From NCBI GenBank assembly GCA_009840715.1, contig VXNE01000093.1, positions 1 through 12,373 on the forward strand: a stretch of DNA of 12,373 bases, given 5' to 3'. Under the pieces are notes generated by a model that searched no databases, was not told the origin of the DNA, and worked only from the letters and a program-made list of their open reading frames with translations. This document shows, in pieces, positions 6,913 through 12,373 of this stretch. The translations under genes and the position numbers were made by a program. This DNA is from Gammaproteobacteria bacterium. GTDB lineage: Bacteria; Pseudomonadota; Gammaproteobacteria; Pseudomonadales; Azotimanducaceae. Each line of letters opens with the position of its first letter. Within the stretch, counting starts at the first letter, position 1.

Positions 6913-6913
6913 G

Positions 6914-7615
6914 ATGAAACCACGGCCCCTGCCTTCCGAAGACCCGATGTATCCCAGTTCCGACGGCAAGCCGTTGGCTGAGAACGACTGGCAGCTCGAG
7001 GCGATCCTTTCGGCCCTGGACATGCTGCGCGGGCACTTCGAGGAGCGGCCGGACGTCTACGTTTCCGGAGACCTCCTCATCTACTACGAGGAAGGCAAGC
7101 CGGGCAAGGCGGTCGCCCCGGACGTGTTCGTGGTCCTTGGCGCGGACAAGCACAAGCGCATGGTCTACAAGCTCTGGGAGGAGCCGAAGGCGCCGGACTT
7201 CGTGCTGGAGGTGGCGTCGAAGAACACCTGGCGAGAGGATGTGGGTCCGAAACGCGCGACTTACGCGGCACTCGGCATCCGCGAGTACTGGCTGTTCGAC
7301 CCGAAGGGCGAGTACTGGAATCCCCCGCTCCAGGGTCTGACGCTCGAGGACGGCGTGTACCGTCCGCTCGGTGCGCGGGCCGAGGCCGGTCGGCGGACGC
7401 TGCGCAGCACGGTGCTCGGCATGGACGTGTGGGCGGAGAACGGCCTGGTCCGCTTCCGCGACGTCGGCAGTGGGGAGGTCATGCGCACGTGGTCGGAGCA
7501 CCGCGACGCCCACCGGCGGGAGCAGGTGGCCCGGGAGCGGGAGCAGGTGGCCCACGAGCGCGAGCGGGCCCGCCTGGAGGCTCGAATCCGGGAGCTCGAG
7601 GCGCGGGAGGGGTAA
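6914..7615 (+). CDS. Uma2 family (DUF820) restriction-endonuclease-like protein
   Basis: This 233-residue PD-(D/E)XK-fold protein belongs to the Uma2/DUF820 family, which is abundant in many bacteria but of unknown cellular role. The start is the ATG at 6914 because PRPLPSED and YPSSDGKPLAEND are the family's usual opening; an in-frame ATG at 6812 would add unconserved residues. Core motifs are VYVSGDLLIYYEEG (48-61), APDVFVV with D70, DFVLEVASKNT with E99 and K103, then K113 and GIREYWLFDP (121-130), so the nuclease site appears intact. Residues about 199-233 are a charged coiled coil rich in Arg and Glu, encoded partly by 21-bp tandem repeats. No restriction or toxin partner is adjacent. 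It lies 211 bp after the cupin gene and converges with the SDR gene. A coiled-coil remnant follows it. Confidence 0.9.
   Translation: MKPRPLPSEDPMYPSSDGKPLAENDWQLEAILSALDMLRGHFEERPDVYVSGDLLIYYEEGKPGKAVAPDVFVVLGADKHKRMVYKLWEEPKAPDFVLEVASKNTWREDVGPKRATYAALGIREYWLFDPKGEYWNPPLQGLTLEDGVYRPLGARAEAGRRTLRSTVLGMDVWAENGLVRFRDVGSGEVMRTWSEHRDAHRREQVAREREQVAHERERARLEARIRELEAREG
7517..7558 (+). repeat. Two tandem 21-bp repeats in the uma2 coiled coil
   Basis: Units 7517-7537 and 7538-7558 match at 19 of 21 bases and encode consecutive heptads REQVARE and REQVAHE. A more diverged third unit follows at 7559-7579. The unit length of 21 bp equals one coiled-coil heptad, so slippage would lengthen or shorten the coil in frame. 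Confidence 0.85.
7591..7605. repeat. 15-bp repeat shared with downstream remnant, copy 1
   Basis: ggagctcgaggcgcg lies in the last codons of uma2 (RELEAR) and recurs exactly at 7716-7730, in the stray coiled-coil remnant. Confidence 0.75.
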
Positions 7616-7656
7616 CGCCGAGCGCCACCTGCCGCACCCGGCCGCAACCTGGCGTA

Positions 7657-7764
7657 GTGCCCCTGACCTATCCCGAGCAGCGTACGGCGTATCTGACCGT
7701 GCAGGCCCGCATCGCGGAGCTCGAGGCGCGCCTGGCGGAGGCCGAGTCCGAGAACCCGCGTTGA
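7657..7764 (+). pseudogene. Possible remnant of a second Uma2-type C-terminal coiled coil
   Basis: From a GTG at 7657 to the TGA at 7762-7764, a 35-residue frame ends in ARIAELEARLAEAESENPR. The segment ARIAELEAR nearly repeats ARIRELEAR at the end of the neighbouring Uma2 protein, and 15 bp are identical. This looks like the tail of a second, deleted Uma2 paralogue or of a partial duplication. It has no ribosome-binding site and no nuclease core, and is unlikely to be expressed as a gene of its own. Confidence 0.4.
7716..7730. repeat. 15-bp repeat shared with uma2, copy 2
   Basis: This is an exact copy of 7591-7605, 125 bp downstream of it, in the frame that reads AELEAR. Confidence 0.75.
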
Positions 7765-7783
7765 CCTGCGCGCGCCGGCCGCC

Positions 7784-8611
7784 TCAGACCTCGACGCCGT
7801 CGAAGCACCCGAGGATGCGGTCCATCCGCTCGCGGATGTCCTCCGCCAGGCTCGCGTGCGTGAAGATGAACGGCTTGTTCTTCCGGATGCCGTCCAGGAC
7901 CTGCTCCCCGACCACGTCCGGGTTCAGCCCCTCGGTGGCGAAGCGCTCCTCGACCTCCTGGCGCTCCGTGTCACCGAACATGCCCGTGGAACGGTCCGGC
8001 AGGGCGGCCGGCCGGTTGCGGTCCGAGCGCAGGATGCGGGTGTCGATCATGCCGGGGCACAGGGCCGAGACGCCGATGTCCAACGGCGCGAGGTCCTCCC
8101 GGGCCGCCTCGGAGATGGCGACGACGGCGTACTTCGAGGCGGCGTAGATGGCCATGCGGGGGCCGGTCCGGAGTCCCAGGATGGACGCGGTGTTGACCAC
8201 GTGGCCGCCCCGGCCGCCGGCCTTGATGAGGGGCACATACGCCCGCATGCCGTTGACGACGCCGTGCAGGTTTACGCCCAGCACCCAGTCCCAGTCGTCG
8301 TCCGACGTCTCGTCGATGGCGCCGCCCGCCGCCACGCCGGCGTTGTTGCAGACGATGTCCACGCGGCCGTAGTGGTCGCGGACCGTGTTCGCCACGTCGC
8401 GTACCTGCGCCCGGTCGCTGACGTCGCAGACGAACGGTTGCACGTCCACGTTGGCGGTCTCGAACTGGGTGCGCGCATCGGTCAGGGCCTGCTCCTCGAT
8501 GTCGAGCATCGCGACGTGGACTCCCGCCCCGGTCAAGGCTCGCACCATCCCGAGCCCGATGCCGGAGGCTGCCCCGGTGACGACCGCAACCCTGTTCTGT
8601 ACGTCCTGCAC
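7784..8611 (-). CDS. Short-chain dehydrogenase/reductase (SDR)
   Basis: This is a 275-residue classical SDR, a cytoplasmic NAD(P)-dependent oxidoreductase of alcohols or ketones. It starts at the GTG at 8611, 4 nt after AGGAG; the open frame extends upstream but without homology. It shows the cofactor motif TGAASGIG (12-19), D37 at the end of strand 2 (AMLDIEE), which favours NAD(H), CDV (62-64), NNAG (89-92), N114, S143 and the catalytic pair Y156/K160 in YAASK. The tetrad is complete. The C-terminal part (about 195-275) is somewhat extended, with a substrate-loop region and a charged tail. It is divergent from the enoyl-CoA hydratase across a 150-bp gap and convergent with uma2. Both neighbours on the right are fatty-acid-like enzymes, so a beta-oxidation-type hydroxyacyl or alcohol substrate is possible but not shown. 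Confidence 0.92.
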   Translation of the reverse strand: MQDVQNRVAVVTGAASGIGLGMVRALTGAGVHVAMLDIEEQALTDARTQFETANVDVQPFVCDVSDRAQVRDVANTVRDHYGRVDIVCNNAGVAAGGAIDETSDDDWDWVLGVNLHGVVNGMRAYVPLIKAGGRGGHVVNTASILGLRTGPRMAIYAASKYAVVAISEAAREDLAPLDIGVSALCPGMIDTRILRSDRNRPAALPDRSTGMFGDTERQEVEERFATEGLNPDVVGEQVLDGIRKNKPFIFTHASLAEDIRERMDRILGCFDGVEV

Positions 8612-8615
8612 CGCT

Positions 8616-8620
8616 CTCCT
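8616..8620 (-). promoter_or_regulatory. Shine-Dalgarno fixing the SDR start
   Basis: On the minus strand, AGGAG ends 4 nt before the GTG at 8611. It selects this GTG over the long open frame that runs further upstream. Confidence 0.7.
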
Positions 8621-8654
8621 CCCGTGTCGTGGCCCATCGGGGCGCAAGCCGGCA

Positions 8655-8664
8655 ATGCAAGCAT
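8655..8664. promoter_or_regulatory. Possible operator in the divergent SDR / hydratase gap
   Basis: ATGC-AA-GCAT is an inverted repeat, and gcaagc occurs twice 14 bp apart (8644 and 8658). It lies in the 150-bp intergenic region that must carry promoters for both divergent genes. No convincing -35/-10 pair was found on either strand. This is a weak candidate. Confidence 0.15.
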
Positions 8665-8748
8665 GTTCGGGCGGGGATGGAAACCCGGTGCGACCTGGCG
8701 CTCCCGTCGTCGGAGGTTCCGTGGGAGACTGTGTCCTTTCGCATCCCC

Positions 8749-8754
8749 GAGGAA
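8749..8754 (+). promoter_or_regulatory. Shine-Dalgarno fixing the enoyl-CoA hydratase start
   Basis: GAGGAA ends 7 nt before the ATG at 8762 and selects this start over the long open frame that continues upstream through the SDR gene. Confidence 0.65.
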
Positions 8755-8761
8755 CCGTCGC

Positions 8762-9544
8762 ATGCCCTACGTCACCTACGAGAAACGCGGCCACGTCGCC
8801 ATCATGACCCTCAATCGCCCGGAGCGGATGAACGCGCTGGGCCGGGAACTGTCCGCCGAACTCCGGGAGGCCGAGGCCCAGTTCGCGACCGACGACGACG
8901 TCTGGCTGGGTATCTACACTGGTGCCGGGGACCGGGCGTTCTGCGCGGGTCTGGATCTCAAGGAGGCGGCGGAGCGAGGCAGCGACGCCGTCGCCGGCGC
9001 GAGCTCCGGCAGCAGCCCGATCTCGCGTTTCGAACGCATCGCCCCGGATCACGGCAAGCCGACGATCGCCGCGATCAACGGCGCGGCCTACGGCGGCGGC
9101 CTCGAGATGGCGCTGACGTGCGACATCCGCATCTGTTCCGACAGCGCCCGCATGGCGCTCGCGGAGGTCAAGGTGGGGCTCTGCCCTCCGGGCGGGTCGT
9201 TCAACCTGCCGCGCCTCGTGGGGCTGTCGAACTCGATGTGGCTGCTCCTGTCGGGAGAACCCGTCGACGCCGAGGAGGCGCTCCGGATGGGCCTCGTCAC
9301 GCGGGTCGTCCCGTACCCGGAACTGTTGGACACGGCGGTCGCGATGGGTGAGACCATCGTCGCGAACGCGCCGCTGGCGGTGCGCGCCACGCGCAAGCTC
9401 GCGCACCTCGGCATCGAGATGCCGCGCGACTATGCGCGGCGCATGGGCGCGATGCTGATCGAGTCCGTGTGGTCGTCCGAAGACGCGGTGGAGGGTGCGA
9501 GGGCGTTTGCCGAGAGGCGCGCGCCCGACTGGCAGATGCGCTGA
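8762..9544 (+). CDS. Enoyl-CoA hydratase/isomerase (crotonase) family protein
   Basis: This 260-residue crotonase-fold enzyme probably hydrates 2-enoyl-CoA esters in a beta-oxidation-like pathway. The ATG at 8762 follows GAGGAA by 7 nt. The oxyanion-hole segments are RAFCAGLDL (58-66) and INGAAYGGGLEMAL (105-118). E115 and E135 align with the two catalytic glutamates of rat mitochondrial hydratase (E144 and E164) and keep the same 20-residue spacing, so hydratase chemistry is supported rather than a non-catalytic homologue. PPGGSFNLPRLVG (142-154) and RKLAH (211-215) are family-like. Length is typical for the family. It is divergent from the SDR and ends 7 bp from the convergent acyl-CoA-dehydrogenase-like gene. 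The chain length or nature of the acyl group cannot be read from the sequence. Confidence 0.92.
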   Translation: MPYVTYEKRGHVAIMTLNRPERMNALGRELSAELREAEAQFATDDDVWLGIYTGAGDRAFCAGLDLKEAAERGSDAVAGASSGSSPISRFERIAPDHGKPTIAAINGAAYGGGLEMALTCDIRICSDSARMALAEVKVGLCPPGGSFNLPRLVGLSNSMWLLLSGEPVDAEEALRMGLVTRVVPYPELLDTAVAMGETIVANAPLAVRATRKLAHLGIEMPRDYARRMGAMLIESVWSSEDAVEGARAFAERRAPDWQMR

Positions 9545-9551
9545 CGGCGGT

Positions 9552-10787
9552 CTACATCAGGGAGTGTTCCCCGCCGTCTCCGAGCAGGAGCCCGCCGGCC
9601 TCCTCCAGCATCTTCGTCTGGCCAAGGATGTGCTGGCAGGCGGTCTGAATGTCGCGCAGATTGCGGTCGAGGGGACTCCTGCGCGTGTAGATGGCGTTGC
9701 CGCCCACCGTGTCGTAGAGCAATCCCACCACGCGCCTGCTGGTCTGGAAGGCGTGCGTGCGGGACAGCCAGGCGTCGGCGCGTTCCTCGTCGGTCGGCGT
9801 CTCACCGCGCTCGAGCCGGTCCCAGAGACGCCCGAGGGAGTCGAACACGTAGCTGCGGGCGGCGCCGAGCGACAGGTGCGCTTCCGCGACCGCGGCCCGG
9901 ATGCGCGGGACGTCGCGCAAGGCGCGGCCGCTGCTCCGTTCTTCCCCGTCGGAGAACATCCGGCGACAGACGTCGATGGTCTCCCGCGCGATGCCGAGGG
10001 GCACGCCCACGGTCTTGCGCAGGAAGTGGTCCGGACGCGCCCAGATGGGGCCCTCACGGCGGGGTGGGTCGAGCAGGCTGAAGGAGCGCTCTTCCGGCAC
10101 GAAGACGTCCTCGCACCGGTAGTCGTTGCTGCCGGTGCCGCGCAGGCCGGTCGTGTACCACGTGTCGAGAATCTGGTAGTCCTCCGGGCGGGCGTAGAGG
10201 ATGCGCCACGGCGCCCGGCCGCTCGCGTCACGCGCGACGGTGCCGTCCGTCTCGAGGACCGTGCAACCGGCCACCAGCCAGTCGCAGTGCCCGCACCCGC
10301 TGCCGAACATCCATCGCCCGCTCATCCGGTAGCCACCGTCGACGCGCCGCGCCGTGCCGGCGGGATGGACCCAGCCGGAGGTCGCCATGTCGAGGCGCGG
10401 GTACATCTCCCGAGCGACGGCGTCGTCGAGGTAGCCGGAGTAAATGCCGGAGTCCGCCCAGATGAAGGCGCACCAACCGACCGAGGCATCCGCACGGGAG
10501 AGCGTTTCGATCACCTCGACCTGCTCCATGGCCTTCATCTCGGGGCCGCCCCAGATCTCAGGCATGTTCATCCGCATGATCCCGGCATCGCGGATCTCGT
10601 CCACGATGTCGGCCGGCAGGTTGCGCAGTTCGTCGTAACGGGCGGCGAGGTCCCGCCCGCGGATCCGGTCCGCCAGGGTGCTGGCGTTGGCGAGGATCTC
10701 GGCGGCTGACAGCGACCGCCCGGCCTGCGGTCCCCGGGTAGCCGATGGTGGTGCGTCGTCCGCGGTGGATCGTTTTTCGGTGGCCAC
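9552..10787 (-). CDS. Acyl-CoA dehydrogenase-like flavoprotein (possible monooxygenase)
   Basis: This 411-residue protein has the acyl-CoA dehydrogenase fold. It starts at the GTG at 10787, 6 nt after AGGAGG. It has an N-terminal helical domain (about 25-130), a central beta domain with SGRWMFGSGC (156-165) and TGLRGTGSNDY (213-223), and a C-terminal helical domain containing GGNAIYTRRSPLDRNLRDI (362-380) and H386. The C-terminal segment resembles the group that includes flavin-dependent monooxygenases such as HsaA and HpaB-like enzymes (acyl-CoA dehydrogenase C-terminal domain type 2). I do not see the EGT-type motif carrying the catalytic Glu of classical medium-chain dehydrogenases. Oxygenation, or oxidation of an unusual substrate, is thus as likely as acyl-CoA dehydrogenation. 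No flavin reductase partner is nearby. It lies 24 bp downstream of ilvA on the same strand and is probably co-transcribed with it. Confidence 0.85.
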   Translation of the reverse strand: MATEKRSTADDAPPSATRGPQAGRSLSAAEILANASTLADRIRGRDLAARYDELRNLPADIVDEIRDAGIMRMNMPEIWGGPEMKAMEQVEVIETLSRADASVGWCAFIWADSGIYSGYLDDAVAREMYPRLDMATSGWVHPAGTARRVDGGYRMSGRWMFGSGCGHCDWLVAGCTVLETDGTVARDASGRAPWRILYARPEDYQILDTWYTTGLRGTGSNDYRCEDVFVPEERSFSLLDPPRREGPIWARPDHFLRKTVGVPLGIARETIDVCRRMFSDGEERSSGRALRDVPRIRAAVAEAHLSLGAARSYVFDSLGRLWDRLERGETPTDEERADAWLSRTHAFQTSRRVVGLLYDTVGGNAIYTRRSPLDRNLRDIQTACQHILGQTKMLEEAGGLLLGDGGEHSLM

Positions 10788-10793
10788 GCTACG

Positions 10794-10799
10794 CCTCCT
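10794..10799 (-). promoter_or_regulatory. Shine-Dalgarno fixing the flavoprotein start
   Basis: On the minus strand, a perfect AGGAGG ends 6 nt before the GTG at 10787, inside the 24-bp gap after the ilvA stop. It confirms the GTG and supports efficient translation from a shared transcript. Confidence 0.8.
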
Positions 10800-10811
10800 G
10801 GCGTGGGGGAC

Positions 10812-12320
10812 CTACAGGAGGAACATCCGGTAGGCCGGGTTGGCGGTCTCCTCCTGGTACCCGTACCCCACCTCGTCGAGGAACGCGAGGAATTCGGCGC
10901 GGTCGGTAGGTGGGACCTGCAGCCCCATGAGCACGCGGCCGTACGACGACCCGTGGTTGCGGTAGTGGAACATGCTGATGTTCCAGGGCCGGCGCCCCAT
11001 GTGCTCGAGGAAGTGCGTCAGCGCGCCGGGGCGTTCCGGGAAGTCGAAACGGTACAGGACCTCGTCCGTCGCCCGCGGCGCCCGGCCGCCCACCATGTAG
11101 CGCACGTGCTGCTTCGCCATTTCGTTGTCCGACAGGTCGAGGACGGGATAGCCCGCGCGCTCGAGCGTCTCGAGCAGTGCCGGCCCGCCGTGCTCGGCGT
11201 CCTCGACCTCGACACCGACGAAGATGTGCGCGTCGTCGTCGTCCGCGTAGCGGTAGTTGAACTCCGTGATCGCCCGGCGCCCCAGGATTCCGCAGAAGCG
11301 CAGCAGGCTGCCGGGCCGCTCGGGAATCGTGACGGCCAGCAGCCGCTCGCGATGTTCGCCGAGTTCGGCGCGCTCCGCGATGTGGCGCAGGCGGTCGAAG
11401 TTCACGTTGGCGCCGCTGACGACGGCGGCGAACCGCGCCCCGGCCTGGCCGTCTCGCGCGACGTAACGCTTGAGCCCCGCCACCGCGAGCGCTCCCGCCG
11501 GCTCCGCGATCGACCGTGTGTCCTCGAAGATGTCCTTGATCGCCGCGCAGATCTCGTCGTCGCTGACCAGCACGACCTCGTCGACGCACTGGCGGGCGAT
11601 GCGGAACGGCTCGGCCCCGACCTGCCGGACCGCCGCGCCGTCGGCGAACGTCCCGACGTGATCGAGGACGACCCGCTCGCCGGCCGCGAGGGCGGCGTGC
11701 AGCGTGGGCGCCCCCTCGGGTTCCACGCCGACGATGCGGGTGTCGGGCCACAGCGTCTTGAGGTACGCGGCCATGCCCGCGATCAGCCCGCCCCCGCCGA
11801 CCTCGACGAAGACCGCGTCCAGCGGATCGCCGTGCTGGCGCACGATCTCCATCGCGACCGTACCCTGGCCGGCGATGATCTCCGGGTCGTCGAAGGGCGG
11901 TATCAGCGTCAGCCCGCGCTCGGCGGCCAGCGCCTCGGCGTGTTCGCGTGCGCCGTCGTAGGAGTCGCCGGCGAGCGTGACGTCGGCCCCCAGCCGTTCG
12001 ACGGCCTCGACCTTGATGCGCGGCGCCGTCTCCGGCATCACGATGAGGACACGTATCCCCAGTTCGCGGGCGGCGAGGGCGACGCCCTGCGCGTGATTGC
12101 CAGCCGACGCCGCGACGACGCCCCGCCGCCGGGTCTCCCCATCGAGCGAGGCCAGCTTGTTGTAGGCCCCGCGCAGCTTGAACGTGAAGATCGGCTGCAG
12201 GTCCTCGCGCTTCAGCCACACCTCGTTGCCGAGGCGGGCGGAGAGCTTCGGGGCGGGCTCCAGTGGCGTCTCGCGCGCGACGTCGTAAACCCGGTCGCTT
12301 AAACACATATCCGAGCCCAC
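10812..12320 (-). CDS. ilvA: Threonine ammonia-lyase, biosynthetic type
   Basis: This PLP enzyme deaminates L-threonine to 2-oxobutyrate, the first step of isoleucine synthesis, in the cytoplasm. The 502 residues match the full biosynthetic form. The catalytic domain has the PLP lysine K48 in FTFKLRGA, the substrate loop SAGNHAQG (72-79), the phosphate-binding GGGGL (175-179) and VSGANVN (301-307). Two ACT-like regulatory domains follow, at about 325-400 (LLAVTIPERPGSL) and 420-500 (YRFDFPERPGAL), and would bind isoleucine or valine for feedback control. The two regulatory modules distinguish it from the short catabolic enzyme. The start is uncertain: GTG at 12320 or ATG at 12308, neither with a clear Shine-Dalgarno, and the frame stays open into the low-quality window end. 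The flavoprotein gene follows 24 bp downstream, an unusual partner for ilvA. Confidence 0.95.
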   Translation of the reverse strand: MGSDMCLSDRVYDVARETPLEPAPKLSARLGNEVWLKREDLQPIFTFKLRGAYNKLASLDGETRRRGVVAASAGNHAQGVALAARELGIRVLIVMPETAPRIKVEAVERLGADVTLAGDSYDGAREHAEALAAERGLTLIPPFDDPEIIAGQGTVAMEIVRQHGDPLDAVFVEVGGGGLIAGMAAYLKTLWPDTRIVGVEPEGAPTLHAALAAGERVVLDHVGTFADGAAVRQVGAEPFRIARQCVDEVVLVSDDEICAAIKDIFEDTRSIAEPAGALAVAGLKRYVARDGQAGARFAAVVSGANVNFDRLRHIAERAELGEHRERLLAVTIPERPGSLLRFCGILGRRAITEFNYRYADDDDAHIFVGVEVEDAEHGGPALLETLERAGYPVLDLSDNEMAKQHVRYMVGGRAPRATDEVLYRFDFPERPGALTHFLEHMGRRPWNISMFHYRNHGSSYGRVLMGLQVPPTDRAEFLAFLDEVGYGYQEETANPAYRMFLL

Positions 12321-12346
12321 GCGACAAGAGGAAATGGCGGTTGGGC

Positions 12347-12365
12347 GGGGGGGGGGGGAAAAAAA
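12347..12365. other. G12/A7 homopolymer tail at window end
   Basis: Twelve Gs (12347-12358) run directly into seven As (12359-12365), followed by eight more bases. Nothing else in the window is this simple in composition. It looks like a contig-end or base-calling artefact and lies within the likely ilvA upstream region. Confidence 0.6.
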
Positions 12366-12373
12366 TAGGAGGG

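Noticed and set aside
6812..6913. 34-residue N-terminal extension of Uma2 from an earlier ATG
   Set aside because: The extension has no family-like sequence, and conserved Uma2 residues begin right after ATG 6914.
7856..8761. Upstream extension of the crotonase frame to a 562-residue fusion
   Set aside because: The added part is antisense to the SDR gene. The crotonase homology begins at ATG 8762 behind GAGGAA.
8612..9406. Upstream extension of the SDR frame to a 540-residue protein
   Set aside because: The added residues are antisense to the crotonase gene. The SDR fold begins just after the GTG at 8611, which has its own AGGAG.
9495..10709. 404-residue plus-strand open frame opposite the flavoprotein
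   Set aside because: Composition is that of a shadow frame, and the opposite strand carries a recognised family with a perfect Shine-Dalgarno.
10789..12327. Long frames overlapping ilvA on both strands (about 500 residues each)
   Set aside because: One is Arg/Gly-rich in a shifted frame and the other is antisense. The ilvA frame contains all PLP and regulatory motifs.
1..12373. New defence system or mobile element centred on the Uma2 nuclease
   Set aside because: No methylase, helicase, toxin-antitoxin pair, transposase, integrase, att-like repeat or CRISPR array is visible around it; the neighbours are metabolic enzymes.

Overview
The window is about 12.4 kb of G+C-rich bacterial DNA. Genes are densely packed, the third codon position is strongly G/C, and GTG starts behind good Shine-Dalgarno sequences are frequent. 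The mix of genes is a partial ABC exporter, two phytanoyl-CoA-type dioxygenases, an exported prolyl oligopeptidase, a microsomal-type epoxide hydrolase, a Uma2-family nuclease, and SDR / crotonase / acyl-CoA-dehydrogenase-like enzymes. This fits an uncultured, metabolically versatile soil or marine lineage such as Acidobacteriota, Gemmatimonadota, Myxococcota or a related group. Nothing in the sequence fixes the phylum. No rRNA, tRNA, CRISPR array, integrase or complete insertion sequence is visible.

Layout. (1) 2-730 (+): the C-terminal ATP-binding half of an ABC exporter, cut by the window edge. It meets head-on, 1 bp away, a phytanoyl-CoA dioxygenase-family gene at 732-1493 (-). (2) 1494-1944: a 451-bp stretch without an intact gene. 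It holds a possible frameshifted gene remnant on the minus strand, an 18-bp repeat shared with the neighbouring dioxygenase gene, a plausible plus-strand promoter and a leader hairpin. (3) 1945-6702 (+): a co-directional run of exported prolyl oligopeptidase, second phytanoyl-CoA dioxygenase-family protein, epoxide hydrolase and small cupin, probably one transcription unit. (4) 6914-7615 (+): a Uma2 nuclease with a C-terminal coiled coil built from 21-bp tandem repeats, followed by a short stray coiled-coil-coding remnant. (5) 7784-8611 (-) and 8762-9544 (+): divergent SDR and enoyl-CoA hydratase genes sharing a 150-bp intergenic region. (6) 9552-10787 (-) and 10812-12320 (-): an acyl-CoA-dehydrogenase-like flavoprotein downstream of a full biosynthetic-type threonine ammonia-lyase (ilvA). 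The last ~30 bases of the window are a G12/A7 low-complexity tail that looks like a contig-end artefact.

How the genes may work together (inference). The centre looks like an oxidative catabolic neighbourhood. Fe(II)/2-oxoglutarate oxygenases, an epoxide hydrolase, a cupin, an SDR, a crotonase and a flavin-dependent oxygenase/dehydrogenase could together oxidise and shorten a hydrophobic or terpenoid-like substrate. The prolyl oligopeptidase and ilvA are general metabolism. No clearly new defence or mobile system is present. The most unusual points are the four-gene peptidase/dioxygenase/epoxide-hydrolase/cupin cassette, the cupin with a third His at the usual Glu position, the degraded sequence around 1.5-1.7 kb, and the duplicated coiled-coil tail after uma2.
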